A stretch of 32,279 nt of DNA, taken from Bacteroidia bacterium (GTDB lineage Bacteria; Bacteroidota; Bacteroidia; Bacteroidales; VadinHA17). The translations under genes were made by a program, and so were the position numbers. Below the pieces are notes generated by a model that was not told the DNA's origin, did no database searches, and saw only the letters and a list, made by a program, of their open reading frames with translations. Every line of letters starts with the position of its first letter. Positions within the stretch are counted from its first letter, which is position 1. The DNA lies in assembly GCA_026391215.1 (NCBI GenBank), contig JAPLDX010000049.1, forward strand, positions 1 to 32,279. The letters are read 5' to 3'. This document shows positions 16,831 through 25,115 of this stretch, piece by piece.

Positions 16831-18456
16831 GTGAGCAGAAATAAATTCATAGGCCTCATCTTCATGATGCTCTTTTCGATTATCGGGATCATCTGGGTTC
16901 AGGTAATCTGGATAAGGAATGCAGTGGCTATCCGGAACGAAAGCTTCGATGCTTTTGTATCAGCAAGCATAAGGGATGCTGCAAAGTCAATTGAGTCATC
17001 CAGGAAGATGAGCTTCTTCAATGATAATATCCTGAAGGCTCCTTATGAATCGGAAAATCAGTCTGCTTCCGTTTCTGATTATGTAAATATAGAAAGTTAC
17101 ACTGTTGGAGGTGAAGGTAATTTCAGCGTCAGGATCACCAATCAGTCAGTTACAAAGAATCCCGGTGAAAAGCCTGTTATCATAACTCATGATACGACGA
17201 TTACCTCTGATTCGGAATCTTTTGTTGTGAGATCATCTGATGATCCTGGCAAAATTACCATTATAAAAAGCAGAGATTCTGCTCTGAAAAGCACAGGATC
17301 AGTTTATATAAAACAGCAGGAATTTATTGACTGGGTTAAAAAGAGGCAAGATGAATTCCAGAATATGAGCGATCAGATGATTGCCGACGTGTATCAGTGG
17401 GAAAAGACCATGGAGCTTGATAATCAGGCAATTGAATATGCACTGAACCGGTCATTGATGTTTTCAAATATACGGACACCTTTTGAATTTGCTGTAATCA
17501 GGGACGGTGTTGTAGCTGATGGCACTTTTAAGAAATCGAACAAAAATGATTTCCTTAAAAGCAGATATATGGTGCGCCTGTTCCCGGATAATATTATCCG
17601 CCAGGATCTTATCCTTTCTGTGGTTTTCCCTGAACGTGCCAATTATATCCTGGGATCATTAGCCTGGATGCTTGGAGGATCCTTTCTCTTTTCACTGATC
17701 ATCCTTGCCACATTTGCACTGAGCCTCTTTTTCCTTATAAGGCAAAAAAAGATATCGGAAATGAAATCTGATTTCCTCAATAATATGACTCACGAGTTCA
17801 AAACCCCGATAGCAACAATTTCACTGGCAGCAGATACAATAACCAATCCAAAGGTAATAAGTGACGAATCGAGCATCAGGCATTTCATAAGCCTGATAAA
17901 GAAGGAAAACAGCAGGATGAATAAGAAGGTTGAAACAATTCTGCAGATTGCATCGCTCGACAAAAAGGAAATAGAATTTAAGTACGAAAGCATCTCACTT
18001 CATTCTGTAATTGAACATGCAGTAGAAACAATAGAAATTTTGCTATTGCAGAGAGGCGGTACGATAAAGCTCAATCTTGATGCCTCTCAGCCCTCAATTC
18101 AGGGAGACAGCGAGCACCTGACAAACCTGGTGAACAATCTCCTGGATAATGCAATTAAATATTCTGAGGGTGCGCCCGAAATCTTTATTGAAACAAAAAA
18201 TAATGAAAAAGGCATTATCTTGTCAGTCAGTGATAAGGGAATAGGAATGAGCAAAACCGTACAGCATCGGATTTTCGATAGATTTTACAGACAAGCCTCC
18301 GGCAACGTGCACGATGTAAAAGGTTTTGGTCTCGGACTGAATTATGCCCTTGCTATTGTTGATGCCCATAAAGGAGATATAAAAGTATTCAGTGAGCCGG
18401 GAAAGGGCAGCCGGTTTGATGTATTTTTACCATTTAACCTGGAGAACGGAAAATGA
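16831..18456 (+). CDS. membrane sensor histidine kinase
   Basis: A 541-residue class I kinase. TM1 is at about residues 7-28 and TM2 at about 278-304, enclosing an extracytoplasmic sensor region of about 250 residues with no family I recognise. The HisKA domain has the phospho-acceptor His321 in MTHEFKTPIATIS, and the ATPase domain shows NLVNNLLDNAIKYS (N box), SDKGIGM (G1) and GFGLGLNYA (G2). No HAMP domain is evident. The GTG at 16831 keeps the basic residues before TM1 and is preferred to the ATG at 16864, which would start inside the membrane segment. The regulator gene overlaps the stop codon by 4 bp (ATGA). The pair resembles the RprXY type of Bacteroidetes systems, but I would not assign that name. 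Confidence 0.93.
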   Translation: MSRNKFIGLIFMMLFSIIGIIWVQVIWIRNAVAIRNESFDAFVSASIRDAAKSIESSRKMSFFNDNILKAPYESENQSASVSDYVNIESYTVGGEGNFSVRITNQSVTKNPGEKPVIITHDTTITSDSESFVVRSSDDPGKITIIKSRDSALKSTGSVYIKQQEFIDWVKKRQDEFQNMSDQMIADVYQWEKTMELDNQAIEYALNRSLMFSNIRTPFEFAVIRDGVVADGTFKKSNKNDFLKSRYMVRLFPDNIIRQDLILSVVFPERANYILGSLAWMLGGSFLFSLIILATFALSLFFLIRQKKISEMKSDFLNNMTHEFKTPIATISLAADTITNPKVISDESSIRHFISLIKKENSRMNKKVETILQIASLDKKEIEFKYESISLHSVIEHAVETIEILLLQRGGTIKLNLDASQPSIQGDSEHLTNLVNNLLDNAIKYSEGAPEIFIETKNNEKGIILSVSDKGIGMSKTVQHRIFDRFYRQASGNVHDVKGFGLGLNYALAIVDAHKGDIKVFSEPGKGSRFDVFLPFNLENGK

Positions 18457-19148
18457 ACATGAAGCCTTTTAATATATTTCTTGTCGAAGATGATCTGAGC
18501 TTCGGATCAGTATTGAAATCCTATCTTGAGATTAATGATTTTTCCGTTGACTGGATTGATGACGGGAAATATGCTGTTGATCATTTCAGAAAAGGGATGT
18601 TTGATATTTGCATCCTCGATGTAATGCTGCCTCATGTTGACGGTTTTACGATCGCAAATGAAATACGACAGATCAATAATTCAATACCTATCATATTCCT
18701 GACAGCCAAAAAGCTTAAGGAGGATGTCCTGAGGGGTTATGGGGCAGGAGGGGATGATTATATAACCAAACCATTTGATACTGATATTCTCCTGGCTAAA
18801 ATACGTGCAATAGTCGCACGGCTTGATTTTCAGAGCGGGACAAAGGATATTTTTGAAATTGGCAAGTTCATTTTCAATGCAAAGCTCAGAACACTGACAG
18901 CAGGTGATGATGAGAAGAAGTTGTCACCCAAGGAAGCTCAATTGCTGGAGCTCCTGGCCGTTAATCCTAATGCATTGATAAGCAGAGAGATGGCGCTTAA
19001 GAAGATATGGGGCAACGATGATTATTTTACTGCACGAAGTATGGATGTCTATATCACCAAGCTTAGAAAGATGCTGTCAGACGATCCACACCTTAATATA
19101 AAGAATATTCATGGGGCTGGATTCCAGCTTATCGTCAGCAAGGAGTGA
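18453..19148 (+). CDS. OmpR/PhoB-family response regulator
   Basis: A 231-residue regulator. The receiver domain (about 1-125) has the acidic pair Glu12-Asp13, phospho-acceptor Asp56 in CILDVMLPHVDGF, Thr84 in IIFLTAK and Lys106 in YITKPF. The C-terminal winged helix (about 135-230) shows LSPKEAQLLELLAVNPNALISREMALKKIW and the recognition-helix region RSMDVYITKLRKML, ending HGAGFQLIV. It is translationally coupled to the kinase by an ATGA overlap. A second ATG two codons in is also possible. It probably binds the phased GTTAA repeats at 16754-16790. Its 3' end overlaps the convergent cdd gene by 14 bp. Confidence 0.95.
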   Translation: MNMKPFNIFLVEDDLSFGSVLKSYLEINDFSVDWIDDGKYAVDHFRKGMFDICILDVMLPHVDGFTIANEIRQINNSIPIIFLTAKKLKEDVLRGYGAGGDDYITKPFDTDILLAKIRAIVARLDFQSGTKDIFEIGKFIFNAKLRTLTAGDDEKKLSPKEAQLLELLAVNPNALISREMALKKIWGNDDYFTARSMDVYITKLRKMLSDDPHLNIKNIHGAGFQLIVSKE

Positions 19149-19632
19149 CAGGTAAATTGTTCCTGCTGAACTGAAGAGGAAGAAGATCTCCTCCCTGCTC
19201 AATAACCTGAATTTTATTTTTGCTGCTGAGTATGATCCTGATGCTTTTACCGCTTCTGATCTCTTCTTCGGCGATCACCTGCCGGCAGTTGCCGCATGGA
19301 GATACAGGCTCATATGAGTTACCTGCTTCAGTAATTGCTGCTACGGCTAATACCATCGGAATATTACCCGGGTGATTTGCGGATGCATTTGATAAAGCAT
19401 TCCTCTCTGCACAGATACCTGAAGGAAATGCTGCGTTTTCAACATTGCTGCCAGTTACAATAATACCGCTGGCGAGTCGTACTGCCGCACCAACCCTGAA
19501 TCCGGAATATGGAGCATAGGCATTAAGGGCAGCTTCACTTGCTGATTTCACCAACTCACGATCCGAAGATTCCAACTCTTCGACAGTATCAAATTCTTTG
19601 AAAGTAAATGAGATATTATTGGTCTTTATCAT
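19135..19632 (-). CDS. cdd: cytidine deaminase
   Basis: A 165-residue zinc enzyme of pyrimidine salvage that deaminates cytidine and deoxycytidine to uridines. The zinc and catalytic residues are all visible: Cys74-Ala-Glu76 in SGICAERNAL and Cys113 and Cys116 in SPCGNCRQVI. The substrate-binding segment PYSGFRVGAAVR and GSNVENAAFPSG are typical of the small homotetrameric form, and the protein is somewhat longer than the usual 130-140 residues at both ends. The ATG at 19632 fits the start. The gene converges on the response regulator with a 14-bp overlap and diverges from the glucosaminidase gene. Confidence 0.94.
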   Translation of the reverse strand: MIKTNNISFTFKEFDTVEELESSDRELVKSASEAALNAYAPYSGFRVGAAVRLASGIIVTGSNVENAAFPSGICAERNALSNASANHPGNIPMVLAVAAITEAGNSYEPVSPCGNCRQVIAEEEIRSGKSIRIILSSKNKIQVIEQGGDLLPLQFSRNNLPVTPC

Positions 19633-19686
19633 ACCAGTGAAACTCTGTGGTTAATAAAAATACATGAAACCAAAACTCCTTTTTAT

Positions 19687-19694
19687 TATTTTTG
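19687..19694 (+). promoter_or_regulatory. -7 box TATTTTTG for the glucosaminidase gene
   Basis: An exact TAnnTTTG match. It overlaps a TTG codon at 19692, so translation must start further on, at the ATG at 19710. The leader would be only about 10 nt. No -33 TTG is seen. Confidence 0.55.
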
Positions 19695-19709
19695 TCGAAA
19701 CTAATTGTT

Positions 19710-20747
19710 ATGCCGAGAAAAAGGTACCTTATATTTTTCTTTCTGATTCCCGTAATTTTTTATTCCTGCAGACCAGCAAGGCATGCAGTACAGCCATCTG
19801 GTGGAGAAGCAAATGCTGCAGCCTATATTGAAAAATATAAAGACCTGGCTATCAGTGAGATGAAAAGAACAGGAGTTCCTGCCAGCATAACACTGGCGCA
19901 GGGTATGATCGAATCTGATTTTGGCCACAGTACGCTTGCCCGCGAAGGAAATAATCATTTCGGTATAAAATGTCACAGCGACTGGACAGGACCTACCATC
20001 AGGCATCATGATGACCGCAGGAACGATTGCTTCCGGAAATATAAGAGACCGGAGGACTCCTTTTATGACCATTCAGATTTTCTTAGATCAGGTTCGCGGT
20101 ACAGTTTTCTTTTTGATATTGACAGAACCGATTATAAAGGATGGGCAAAGGGTTTGAAAAAAGCAGGTTATGCTACAAATCCTGATTATGCAAATATGCT
20201 TATAACAAAAATTGAAGAGAACAACCTGTATTACTTTGACCAGGATAAGCCTCTGGCGGAACAACCCGGAAAAACGAAAGCTAAAGTAGAAATTGAAACA
20301 GAAACAGCTAATGAAGCTGAAAAACCTGTCAGTGACAGCCTGACTGTAAAAGTACCCTTAGAAAATAATAAACCGGCTGTTGTCTCACAAGTTCAGAGAA
20401 TTATGGAAAACAACCGGGTTCAGTACATCATAGCAAAGGACGGAGAGACCCGTGAAATGATTGAAAATGAATTCCAGCTGCTCAAATGGGAGCTGTCAAA
20501 GTACAATGAGCTCAGCGAAGATTTCACTCCTGTTTCAGGACAGATGCTCTATCTTCAGCCAAAGAGGGATAAGGCAGAACCGGGTAAAGAGGTTCATGTT
20601 GCAAGTGAAGGAGATACAATGTATTCAATATCTCAGTCTTACGGAATAAAAAAGAATAAACTGTACGAGATGAACCGCATGATTGAAGGGGAAGAGCCTG
20701 TAGCTGGTAGCAGATTATGGCTGAGGACAATGAAGCCGGTTAACTGA
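19710..20747 (+). CDS. LysM-containing glucosaminidase lipoprotein (peptidoglycan hydrolase)
   Basis: A 345-residue protein. A lipoprotein signal ends at Cys20 (VIFYSC), so it is probably anchored in an envelope membrane. A GH73-type N-acetylglucosaminidase domain (about 38-180) shows the catalytic Glu68 in ITLAQGMIESDFG, then GNNHFGIKC, FRKYKRPEDSFYDHSDFL and GWAKGLKKAGYATNPDYANMLI. After a charged linker come two LysM-like segments (about 228-275 and 283-340), the second clear (EGDTMYSISQSYGIKKNKLYEMNRM). It should cut glycan strands during wall growth or division. The ATG at 19710 is chosen because the TTG at 19692 lies in the promoter and the lipobox then falls correctly. Its last 8 bp overlap the convergent fmt gene. 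Confidence 0.92.
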   Translation: MPRKRYLIFFFLIPVIFYSCRPARHAVQPSGGEANAAAYIEKYKDLAISEMKRTGVPASITLAQGMIESDFGHSTLAREGNNHFGIKCHSDWTGPTIRHHDDRRNDCFRKYKRPEDSFYDHSDFLRSGSRYSFLFDIDRTDYKGWAKGLKKAGYATNPDYANMLITKIEENNLYYFDQDKPLAEQPGKTKAKVEIETETANEAEKPVSDSLTVKVPLENNKPAVVSQVQRIMENNRVQYIIAKDGETREMIENEFQLLKWELSKYNELSEDFTPVSGQMLYLQPKRDKAEPGKEVHVASEGDTMYSISQSYGIKKNKLYEMNRMIEGEEPVAGSRLWLRTMKPVN

Positions 20748-21705
20748 TATGTATGGAATAGTCGGCGATTCTGAAACCACGCAGAAATTCAACAGTATTC
20801 ATCTTTTTTTTACCTTCAATCTGAAGATTTAATATATGTATGAATCCGTTCCTGCATGCTATTTTTATAAAGTGCTTCGCATCTGAAATTATATGGCCCG
20901 GCTTAAACCGGTGTTCCATATTTTCAGGTTCACTTTCATAGATCTTTAATGAAGAGACCTCTGTCCTTCGCCAGAGAAAGGTTCTCGCACAGGGATATGG
21001 AGCAAGACCCCTGATAAGATTATGAATCTTATCAGGATCGCTGTTCCAGTCAATAGTACAATTTTCAGACAGGATGCGGGGAGCTGTCTTAAGCACTTCG
21101 CCCGGCTTTATAAACTTTGACTGGTTTTGCGGCTTAATATTGTTTTCAACGAGTCCTTCCAGAGTTTTGATCATAAGCCTGGCCCCTTGTCTCATTAGCC
21201 GGTCATGAAGATCTCCGGCATTTTCGAATGGAATGATCTGAACCGTCTCCCTCAGGAGTATGTTCCCGGTATCAATTTTTTCATCAATAAGGAAAGTAGT
21301 AATTCCGGTTTCTGTTTCTCCGTTCATTATTGCATGGTTGATAGGAGCTGCGCCGCGATACTGAGGAAGCAGGGATGCATGGAGATTTATCGTTCCTAAG
21401 GATGGAATTCTCCACACAACTTCAGGAAGCATACGGAAAGCAACAACAATAATTATATCCGGCTTTAGTTTCTTTAAAGTAGTGATGAAAGAAGGATCTT
21501 TAAGGTTATCAGGCTGAATGATTGGCAGATAGCTGAATTCAGCAAATTCTTTTACAGCCGATTTGGTTATCTTTCTTCCTCTGCCGGCAGGTTTATCGGG
21601 CGCAGTAACGACGCCAACCACACTAAAGCCATTCATGATCAATGACCCAAGAGTTGCTACTGCAAACTCAGGAGTCCCCATGAAAACTATCCTGAGGCTT
21701 TTCAT
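20740..21705 (-). CDS. fmt: methionyl-tRNA formyltransferase
   Basis: A 321-residue cytoplasmic enzyme that formylates initiator Met-tRNA using 10-formyl-tetrahydrofolate. Family segments are LRIVFMGTPEFAVATL, VVTAPDKPAGRGRK, the catalytic region GTINLHASLLPQYRGAAPINHAIMNGETETGITTFLIDEKIDTG and the C-terminal RGLAPYPCARTFL. The length is normal. No def (deformylase) lies next to it. A promoter with -33 and -7 boxes sits in the 40 bp between it and ribBA, so it can be expressed separately from the genes upstream. Its 3' end overlaps the convergent lipoprotein gene by 8 bp. Confidence 0.96.
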   Translation of the reverse strand: MKSLRIVFMGTPEFAVATLGSLIMNGFSVVGVVTAPDKPAGRGRKITKSAVKEFAEFSYLPIIQPDNLKDPSFITTLKKLKPDIIIVVAFRMLPEVVWRIPSLGTINLHASLLPQYRGAAPINHAIMNGETETGITTFLIDEKIDTGNILLRETVQIIPFENAGDLHDRLMRQGARLMIKTLEGLVENNIKPQNQSKFIKPGEVLKTAPRILSENCTIDWNSDPDKIHNLIRGLAPYPCARTFLWRRTEVSSLKIYESEPENMEHRFKPGHIISDAKHFIKIACRNGFIHILNLQIEGKKKMNTVEFLRGFRIADYSIHIS

Positions 21706-21729
21706 AAATGGTTAATTCAGCTAATATTA

Positions 21730-21759
21730 CAAATCTATAAAAAAATCAGTCCTTGGCAA
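21730..21759 (-). promoter_or_regulatory. promoter for fmt (TTG-N19-TAGATTTG)
   Basis: On the minus strand TTG (21757-21759) is 19 nt from TAGATTTG (21730-21737), a full Bacteroidota-type promoter. The -33 element lies inside the last codons of ribBA; transcription would begin near 21723, about 18 nt before the fmt ATG. Confidence 0.65.
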
Positions 21760-22978
21760 AATGCTTGTAACATGTAAGATTGTGCCCCATTTTATTTGCT
21801 TTTGTCTCAAGATAGAACTGATTATGAGGATTGGGTTTAATAATAAGGGGAATAGTCTCAACTATTTGTATGCCATACCCTTCAAGCCCTGCACGTTTAA
21901 CCGGATTATTTGAAATAAGCTTTATTTTTCCAAGTCCAAGCTCCCTCATTATATTAGCTCCAACGCCATAATCCCTTTCATCCTCGCCGAATCCCAGTTT
22001 CAGGTTTGCCTGGACAGTATCCATACCTTCATCCTGGAGGCGGTAAGCTTTTATTTTGTTAAGGAGTCCAATGCCCCTGCCTTCCTGGCTCAGGTAAATG
22101 ACCACTCCTTTGCCTTCTTTCTCAACCATTTCCATTGCCTTGTGAAGCTGCGGGCCGCAATCACATCTCAGTGATCCGAAGATGTCGCCGGTAAAACAGG
22201 AGGAATGAACGCGAACCATTACAGTCTCATCTTTTGTCCATGTTCCTTTTACCAGTGCACAGTGTTCCTGCCCATTACTGATCTGCCTGAATGGAATGAA
22301 CTCGAAGTCTCCGCTTACAGTTGGCAGCATAACTCTTTCTCCTTTCTGTAAAATAGATTCCCTTTCGAGTTTATATTTAATAAGGTCGCGGATAGTTATT
22401 ATTTTGATGTCGAACTTTTTCCGGAGCTTTACCAGGTCATGAAGCCTTGCCATTGAACCGTCATCATTCATAATCTCAACAAGGGCACCTCCCGGATTAA
22501 GGCCTGCAAAGCGTGTAAGGTCAACAACAGCTTCAGTATGACCGGCTCTTCTCAATACACCTTTTGCTTTTGCCTTCAGCGGGAATATATGGCCTGGACG
22601 ACCGAGATCTGTCGGTCTTGTTATAGGATTTACCAGAGATTTTATCGTAAGCGCCCTGTCCTTTGCTGATACACCTGTAGATGTTTCTTCATTTATAAGA
22701 TCAACCGATACTGTAAACTGTGTTTCATGGAACGAAGTATTGTTCCCCACCATCAGATCGAGGTCAAGCTCTTCACATCTTTCTTCGGGCAATGCGGCAC
22801 AGATAAGACCGCGTCCGTGTTTTGCCATGAAATTGACAGTCTCCGGAGTTATCAGTTCAGCGGCACAGATGAAATCTCCCTCATTTTCACGATCTTCATC
22901 GTCAACCACGATCAGCAGCCTGCCATTCCTTATGTCCTCAATAGCTTCCTCAATAGTGTTTAATCTGATATTATTCAT
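21746..22978 (-). CDS. ribBA: bifunctional DHBP synthase / GTP cyclohydrolase II
   Basis: A 410-residue fusion making both precursors of riboflavin. The N-terminal RibB domain (about 1-205) makes 3,4-dihydroxy-2-butanone 4-phosphate and shows [30 protein letters not shown] and [17 protein letters not shown]. The C-terminal RibA domain opens GTP and shows [21 protein letters not shown] (three zinc-binding Cys), [14 protein letters not shown] and [12 protein letters not shown]. The ATG at 22978 fits the family start ([13 protein letters not shown]); an upstream start at 23017 would lie deep in lptF. The ATG overlaps the permease stop as ATGAATAA, so the two are translationally coupled. No FMN riboswitch is possible at this internal position. 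Confidence 0.96.
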   Translation of the reverse strand: MNNIRLNTIEEAIEDIRNGRLLIVVDDEDRENEGDFICAAELITPETVNFMAKHGRGLICAALPEERCEELDLDLMVGNNTSFHETQFTVSVDLINEETSTGVSAKDRALTIKSLVNPITRPTDLGRPGHIFPLKAKAKGVLRRAGHTEAVVDLTRFAGLNPGGALVEIMNDDGSMARLHDLVKLRKKFDIKIITIRDLIKYKLERESILQKGERVMLPTVSGDFEFIPFRQISNGQEHCALVKGTWTKDETVMVRVHSSCFTGDIFGSLRCDCGPQLHKAMEMVEKEGKGVVIYLSQEGRGIGLLNKIKAYRLQDEGMDTVQANLKLGFGEDERDYGVGANIMRELGLGKIKLISNNPVKRAGLEGYGIQIVETIPLIIKPNPHNQFYLETKANKMGHNLTCYKHFAKD

Positions 22979-24482
22979 TTTGTTCTGTTTTATTATCAGG
23001 ATTAACTGTCTTCCCAAAGAATGTAATCCTGTATATAGAATCTTTTATCCTGCGTAAAAATGAAAGGTATGTTTCAATATTCATTATTACTGAATCTGTT
23101 GCTGCCTTATATGTAAGAAACAGTCCGATAGGCAGCAGTATATATGATGATGCCCACATTCCTGCAACTCCGCTGACAAGGTCTTCCTCAACAAGTTTCT
23201 CGCCAGATAATGAGATAACATACCAGATCACAAAGAAAAAAATCGATATTACAGCAGGAGTTCCAAGTCCTCCTTTTCTTATTATAGCGCCAAGGGGAGC
23301 TCCGAAAAAGAAGAAGATAAGGCAAGCAACAGGAAGAGTCAGCTTCCTGTGCCATTCAACCTCATACCTTTTATTACTCCTCGATTCATATTTCAGTGAC
23401 TCCAGATTATCAGTAAGAGCCAGGTTCGCATCCTTTAATTGTTCAATAGTTCTTGACAGTGTTACCCTCCTGTCTGAAATTGAGAGGGAGTCAAAAACCG
23501 CTTGCGGGTTAAATGTACTGATTGCTGTCCGTGATTTCAGTGAATAGTTTTTCTCTGATAAATCTTTTGATCCCAGCGGTTCAACGAAAATTTTCGATTG
23601 GGCGAATTCGCCAACCCATGACATTTGTTTTCCGGCATATCTTCCGCCTAGGGAATCAACGAAATGGGCAAGCTGTGACATATCCAGGCTCCAGGAAGTA
23701 GATGTAAACATCTCATTACCACTGCGTTCCAGGTCGAATCCGGTAAGACCAAGTACAATTGTCTGCTCTTTGAAAGTGTCCTTCCTGGAGGGATATCTTT
23801 TCTGATCAACTCCCGGATTTTCTTCTTCCATTTCATAGAACGATTCACCATTGTATAGGGTCATAATCAATGCTGTTTCATCCGGTGTGATCTTTATATA
23901 ACCTGAATCAGCACATATTACCGCAATGTTGCCCTTTTTGTCGCGATGGTCATAGACAATCAGTCCATCAAGACGGGTGGAAAAAGGATCTTTAGATGTT
24001 ATTTTGATGCTAAAGCCATCTATATCGTTATTGAACGAACCGGCCTGAAGATTAATATCTGGACGTTTGCGCCTTATATCTAAAAGCAGAGTTCTGGCCT
24101 GCCTGTTTGAATAGGGGAGAACAAAATTTGAAAAAAGAAAAGACACAAGAACCAGGAAAGATATCAGCACTATCAAAGGTCTCATTATTCTCTGAAGGGG
24201 AATCCCTGATGATTTTAGTGCCGTAAGTTCGCTGAATTCGCCCATGTTGCCGAATGTCATCAGAGAGGCCAGAAGGACTGCCAGTGGAAGCGCGGTTGGG
24301 ACAAAGGAAAGCGAGAACTGGAACAAGAGCTCCGAAATTATCTTAAGATCAAGCCCTTTGCCGGCAAGGTCATCGATATACATCCACAGGAACTGCAAAA
24401 GGAGGATGATAAGCACAATAAAAAATGTGAGTATCAGCGGGCCGATAAATGATCTCAAGACGAATTTGTCAACCTTCTTCAC
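22971..24482 (-). CDS. LptF/LptG family lipopolysaccharide export permease
   Basis: A 503-residue inner-membrane protein of the YjgP/YjgQ family, which with LptB drives LPS from the inner membrane to the Lpt bridge. There are six membrane segments: three near the N-terminus (about 15-37, 56-77, 100-122) and three near the C-terminus (about 385-405, 410-428, 440-460), around a large periplasmic beta-jellyroll region. Family signatures are the [17 protein letters not shown] start, [22 protein letters not shown] [10 protein letters not shown] and [17 protein letters not shown]. It is longer than proteobacterial LptF or LptG, as is usual in Bacteroidota. It precedes ribBA with an 8-bp overlap. 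The four-helix-bundle cassette lies directly upstream and may have displaced its original promoter or operon partner. Confidence 0.92.
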   Translation of the reverse strand: MKKVDKFVLRSFIGPLILTFFIVLIILLLQFLWMYIDDLAGKGLDLKIISELLFQFSLSFVPTALPLAVLLASLMTFGNMGEFSELTALKSSGIPLQRIMRPLIVLISFLVLVSFLFSNFVLPYSNRQARTLLLDIRRKRPDINLQAGSFNNDIDGFSIKITSKDPFSTRLDGLIVYDHRDKKGNIAVICADSGYIKITPDETALIMTLYNGESFYEMEEENPGVDQKRYPSRKDTFKEQTIVLGLTGFDLERSGNEMFTSTSWSLDMSQLAHFVDSLGGRYAGKQMSWVGEFAQSKIFVEPLGSKDLSEKNYSLKSRTAISTFNPQAVFDSLSISDRRVTLSRTIEQLKDANLALTDNLESLKYESRSNKRYEVEWHRKLTLPVACLIFFFFGAPLGAIIRKGGLGTPAVISIFFFVIWYVISLSGEKLVEEDLVSGVAGMWASSYILLPIGLFLTYKAATDSVIMNIETYLSFLRRIKDSIYRITFFGKTVNPDNKTEQNE

Positions 24483-24542
24483 TGTCTGGCTGAATTTGGG
24501 AGCGAAAATACTCGAATTTTGGGAAAAAACATAACTGATTAG

Positions 24543-24590
24543 CGGTGTAGTGGTATAATGGTATAACGGTATAATGGTAAATATGGTATG
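24543..24590. repeat. left array of 8-bp repeats (YGGTRTAR), in opposite orientation to the right array
   Basis: The octamers CGGTGTAG, TGGTATAA, TGGTATAA and CGGTATAA run without a gap from 24543 to 24574, followed by two decayed copies (TGGTAAATA, TGGTATGA). The segment TAGTGGTATAATGGT (24548-24562) is the exact reverse complement of 25019-25033 on the other side of the four-helix-bundle gene. Confidence 0.85.
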
Positions 24591-24610
24591 ATCAGATAAT
24601 GGGAAGAAGA

Positions 24611-24964
24611 CTAATGACTACGGGCAGCTATTAATTTTGAAAGCATTACAGAAATCTTCCTGCATTCATCTTTCAGAGCATTAGCATCATCAGCATTTAA
24701 ATAGCCAATTTCTTGAGCAATGATAATCTGGGTCAATAATTCAGCAGAAGAACCTTTAGCTATATAAAAGTGTTTTATTGATTGTTTATTGGTTTCCAGT
24801 TCATCACCTTCAGCAATGTTAGAAGGAATACTTACAGAAGACCGTTGAATCTGATCTTTGAAACCAAAGTCTTTGGAAAAAGACTGAGATTTTGTTATTC
24901 TATAAATGTTTACAGCGAGCATTTTGGCAGTTTGCCAAACACGAAGTTCTTGAAAATTTCCCAT
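24611..24964 (-). CDS. four-helix-bundle (S23/IVS-type) protein
   Basis: A 117-residue protein with the family pattern: MGNFQELRVWQTAKMLAVNIYRIT, FGFKDQIQRSSVSIPSNIAEG, and the C-terminal AELLTQIIIAQEIGYL followed by LKDECRKISVMLSKLI. Relatives form helical pentamers or bundles. They are encoded by intervening sequences in 23S rRNA of some bacteria, by diversity-generating retroelements (Avd) and, most often, by stand-alone accessory genes whose function is unknown. Here there is no rRNA, reverse transcriptase or variable repeat nearby. The gene is bounded by opposed arrays of 8-bp repeats and lies between a START-like gene and lptF, which suggests an inserted cassette. No TAnnTTTG promoter is visible. 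Confidence 0.88.
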   Translation of the reverse strand: MGNFQELRVWQTAKMLAVNIYRITKSQSFSKDFGFKDQIQRSSVSIPSNIAEGDELETNKQSIKHFYIAKGSSAELLTQIIIAQEIGYLNADDANALKDECRKISVMLSKLIAARSH

Positions 24965-25018
24965 GATACAGCGAGATTAAAATATTAGCACTAAAAATTT
25001 AAAACCAGATTCTCGAAA

Positions 25019-25033
25019 ACCATTATACCACTA
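25019..25033. repeat. right copy of a 15-bp perfect inverted repeat
   Basis: ACCATTATACCACTA is the reverse complement of 24548-24562. The two copies enclose the four-helix-bundle gene; the pair could fold into a hairpin carrying the whole gene in its loop. Confidence 0.85.
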
Positions 25034-25115
25034 AACCACTAAACCACTAAACCACTACACCACTACACCACTACACCACTACACCACTACACCTTTGCTC
25101 CTTTGTGCCTTTATA
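25028..25115. repeat. right array of 8-bp repeats (CCACTAAA x3, CCACTACA x5, then CCTTTGnn)
   Basis: Eight perfect octamers run from 25028 to 25091: three CCACTAAA followed by five CCACTACA. The 8-bp phase then continues with a changed sequence (CCTTTGCT, CCTTTGTG, CCTTTATA) into the stop codon of the START-like gene. Copy number in such arrays often varies by replication slippage. Confidence 0.9.

Noticed and set aside
19692..19709. TTG start for the glucosaminidase lipoprotein
   Set aside because: It overlaps the -7 box; the ATG at 19710 gives a proper lipoprotein signal.
21746..22978. FMN riboswitch for ribBA
   Set aside because: The gene start overlaps the lptF stop, leaving no leader, and no RFN-like conserved sequence was seen.
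22979..23017. Upstream start of ribBA at 23017
   Set aside because: It would add 13 residues inside lptF; the ATG at 22978 matches the family start and the ATGAATAA coupling.
24611..24964. Diversity-generating retroelement (Avd-like protein)
   Set aside because: No reverse transcriptase, template repeat or variable-repeat target is seen nearby.
25019..25115. CRISPR array
   Set aside because: The units are 8-bp perfect tandem repeats with no spacers and there are no cas genes.
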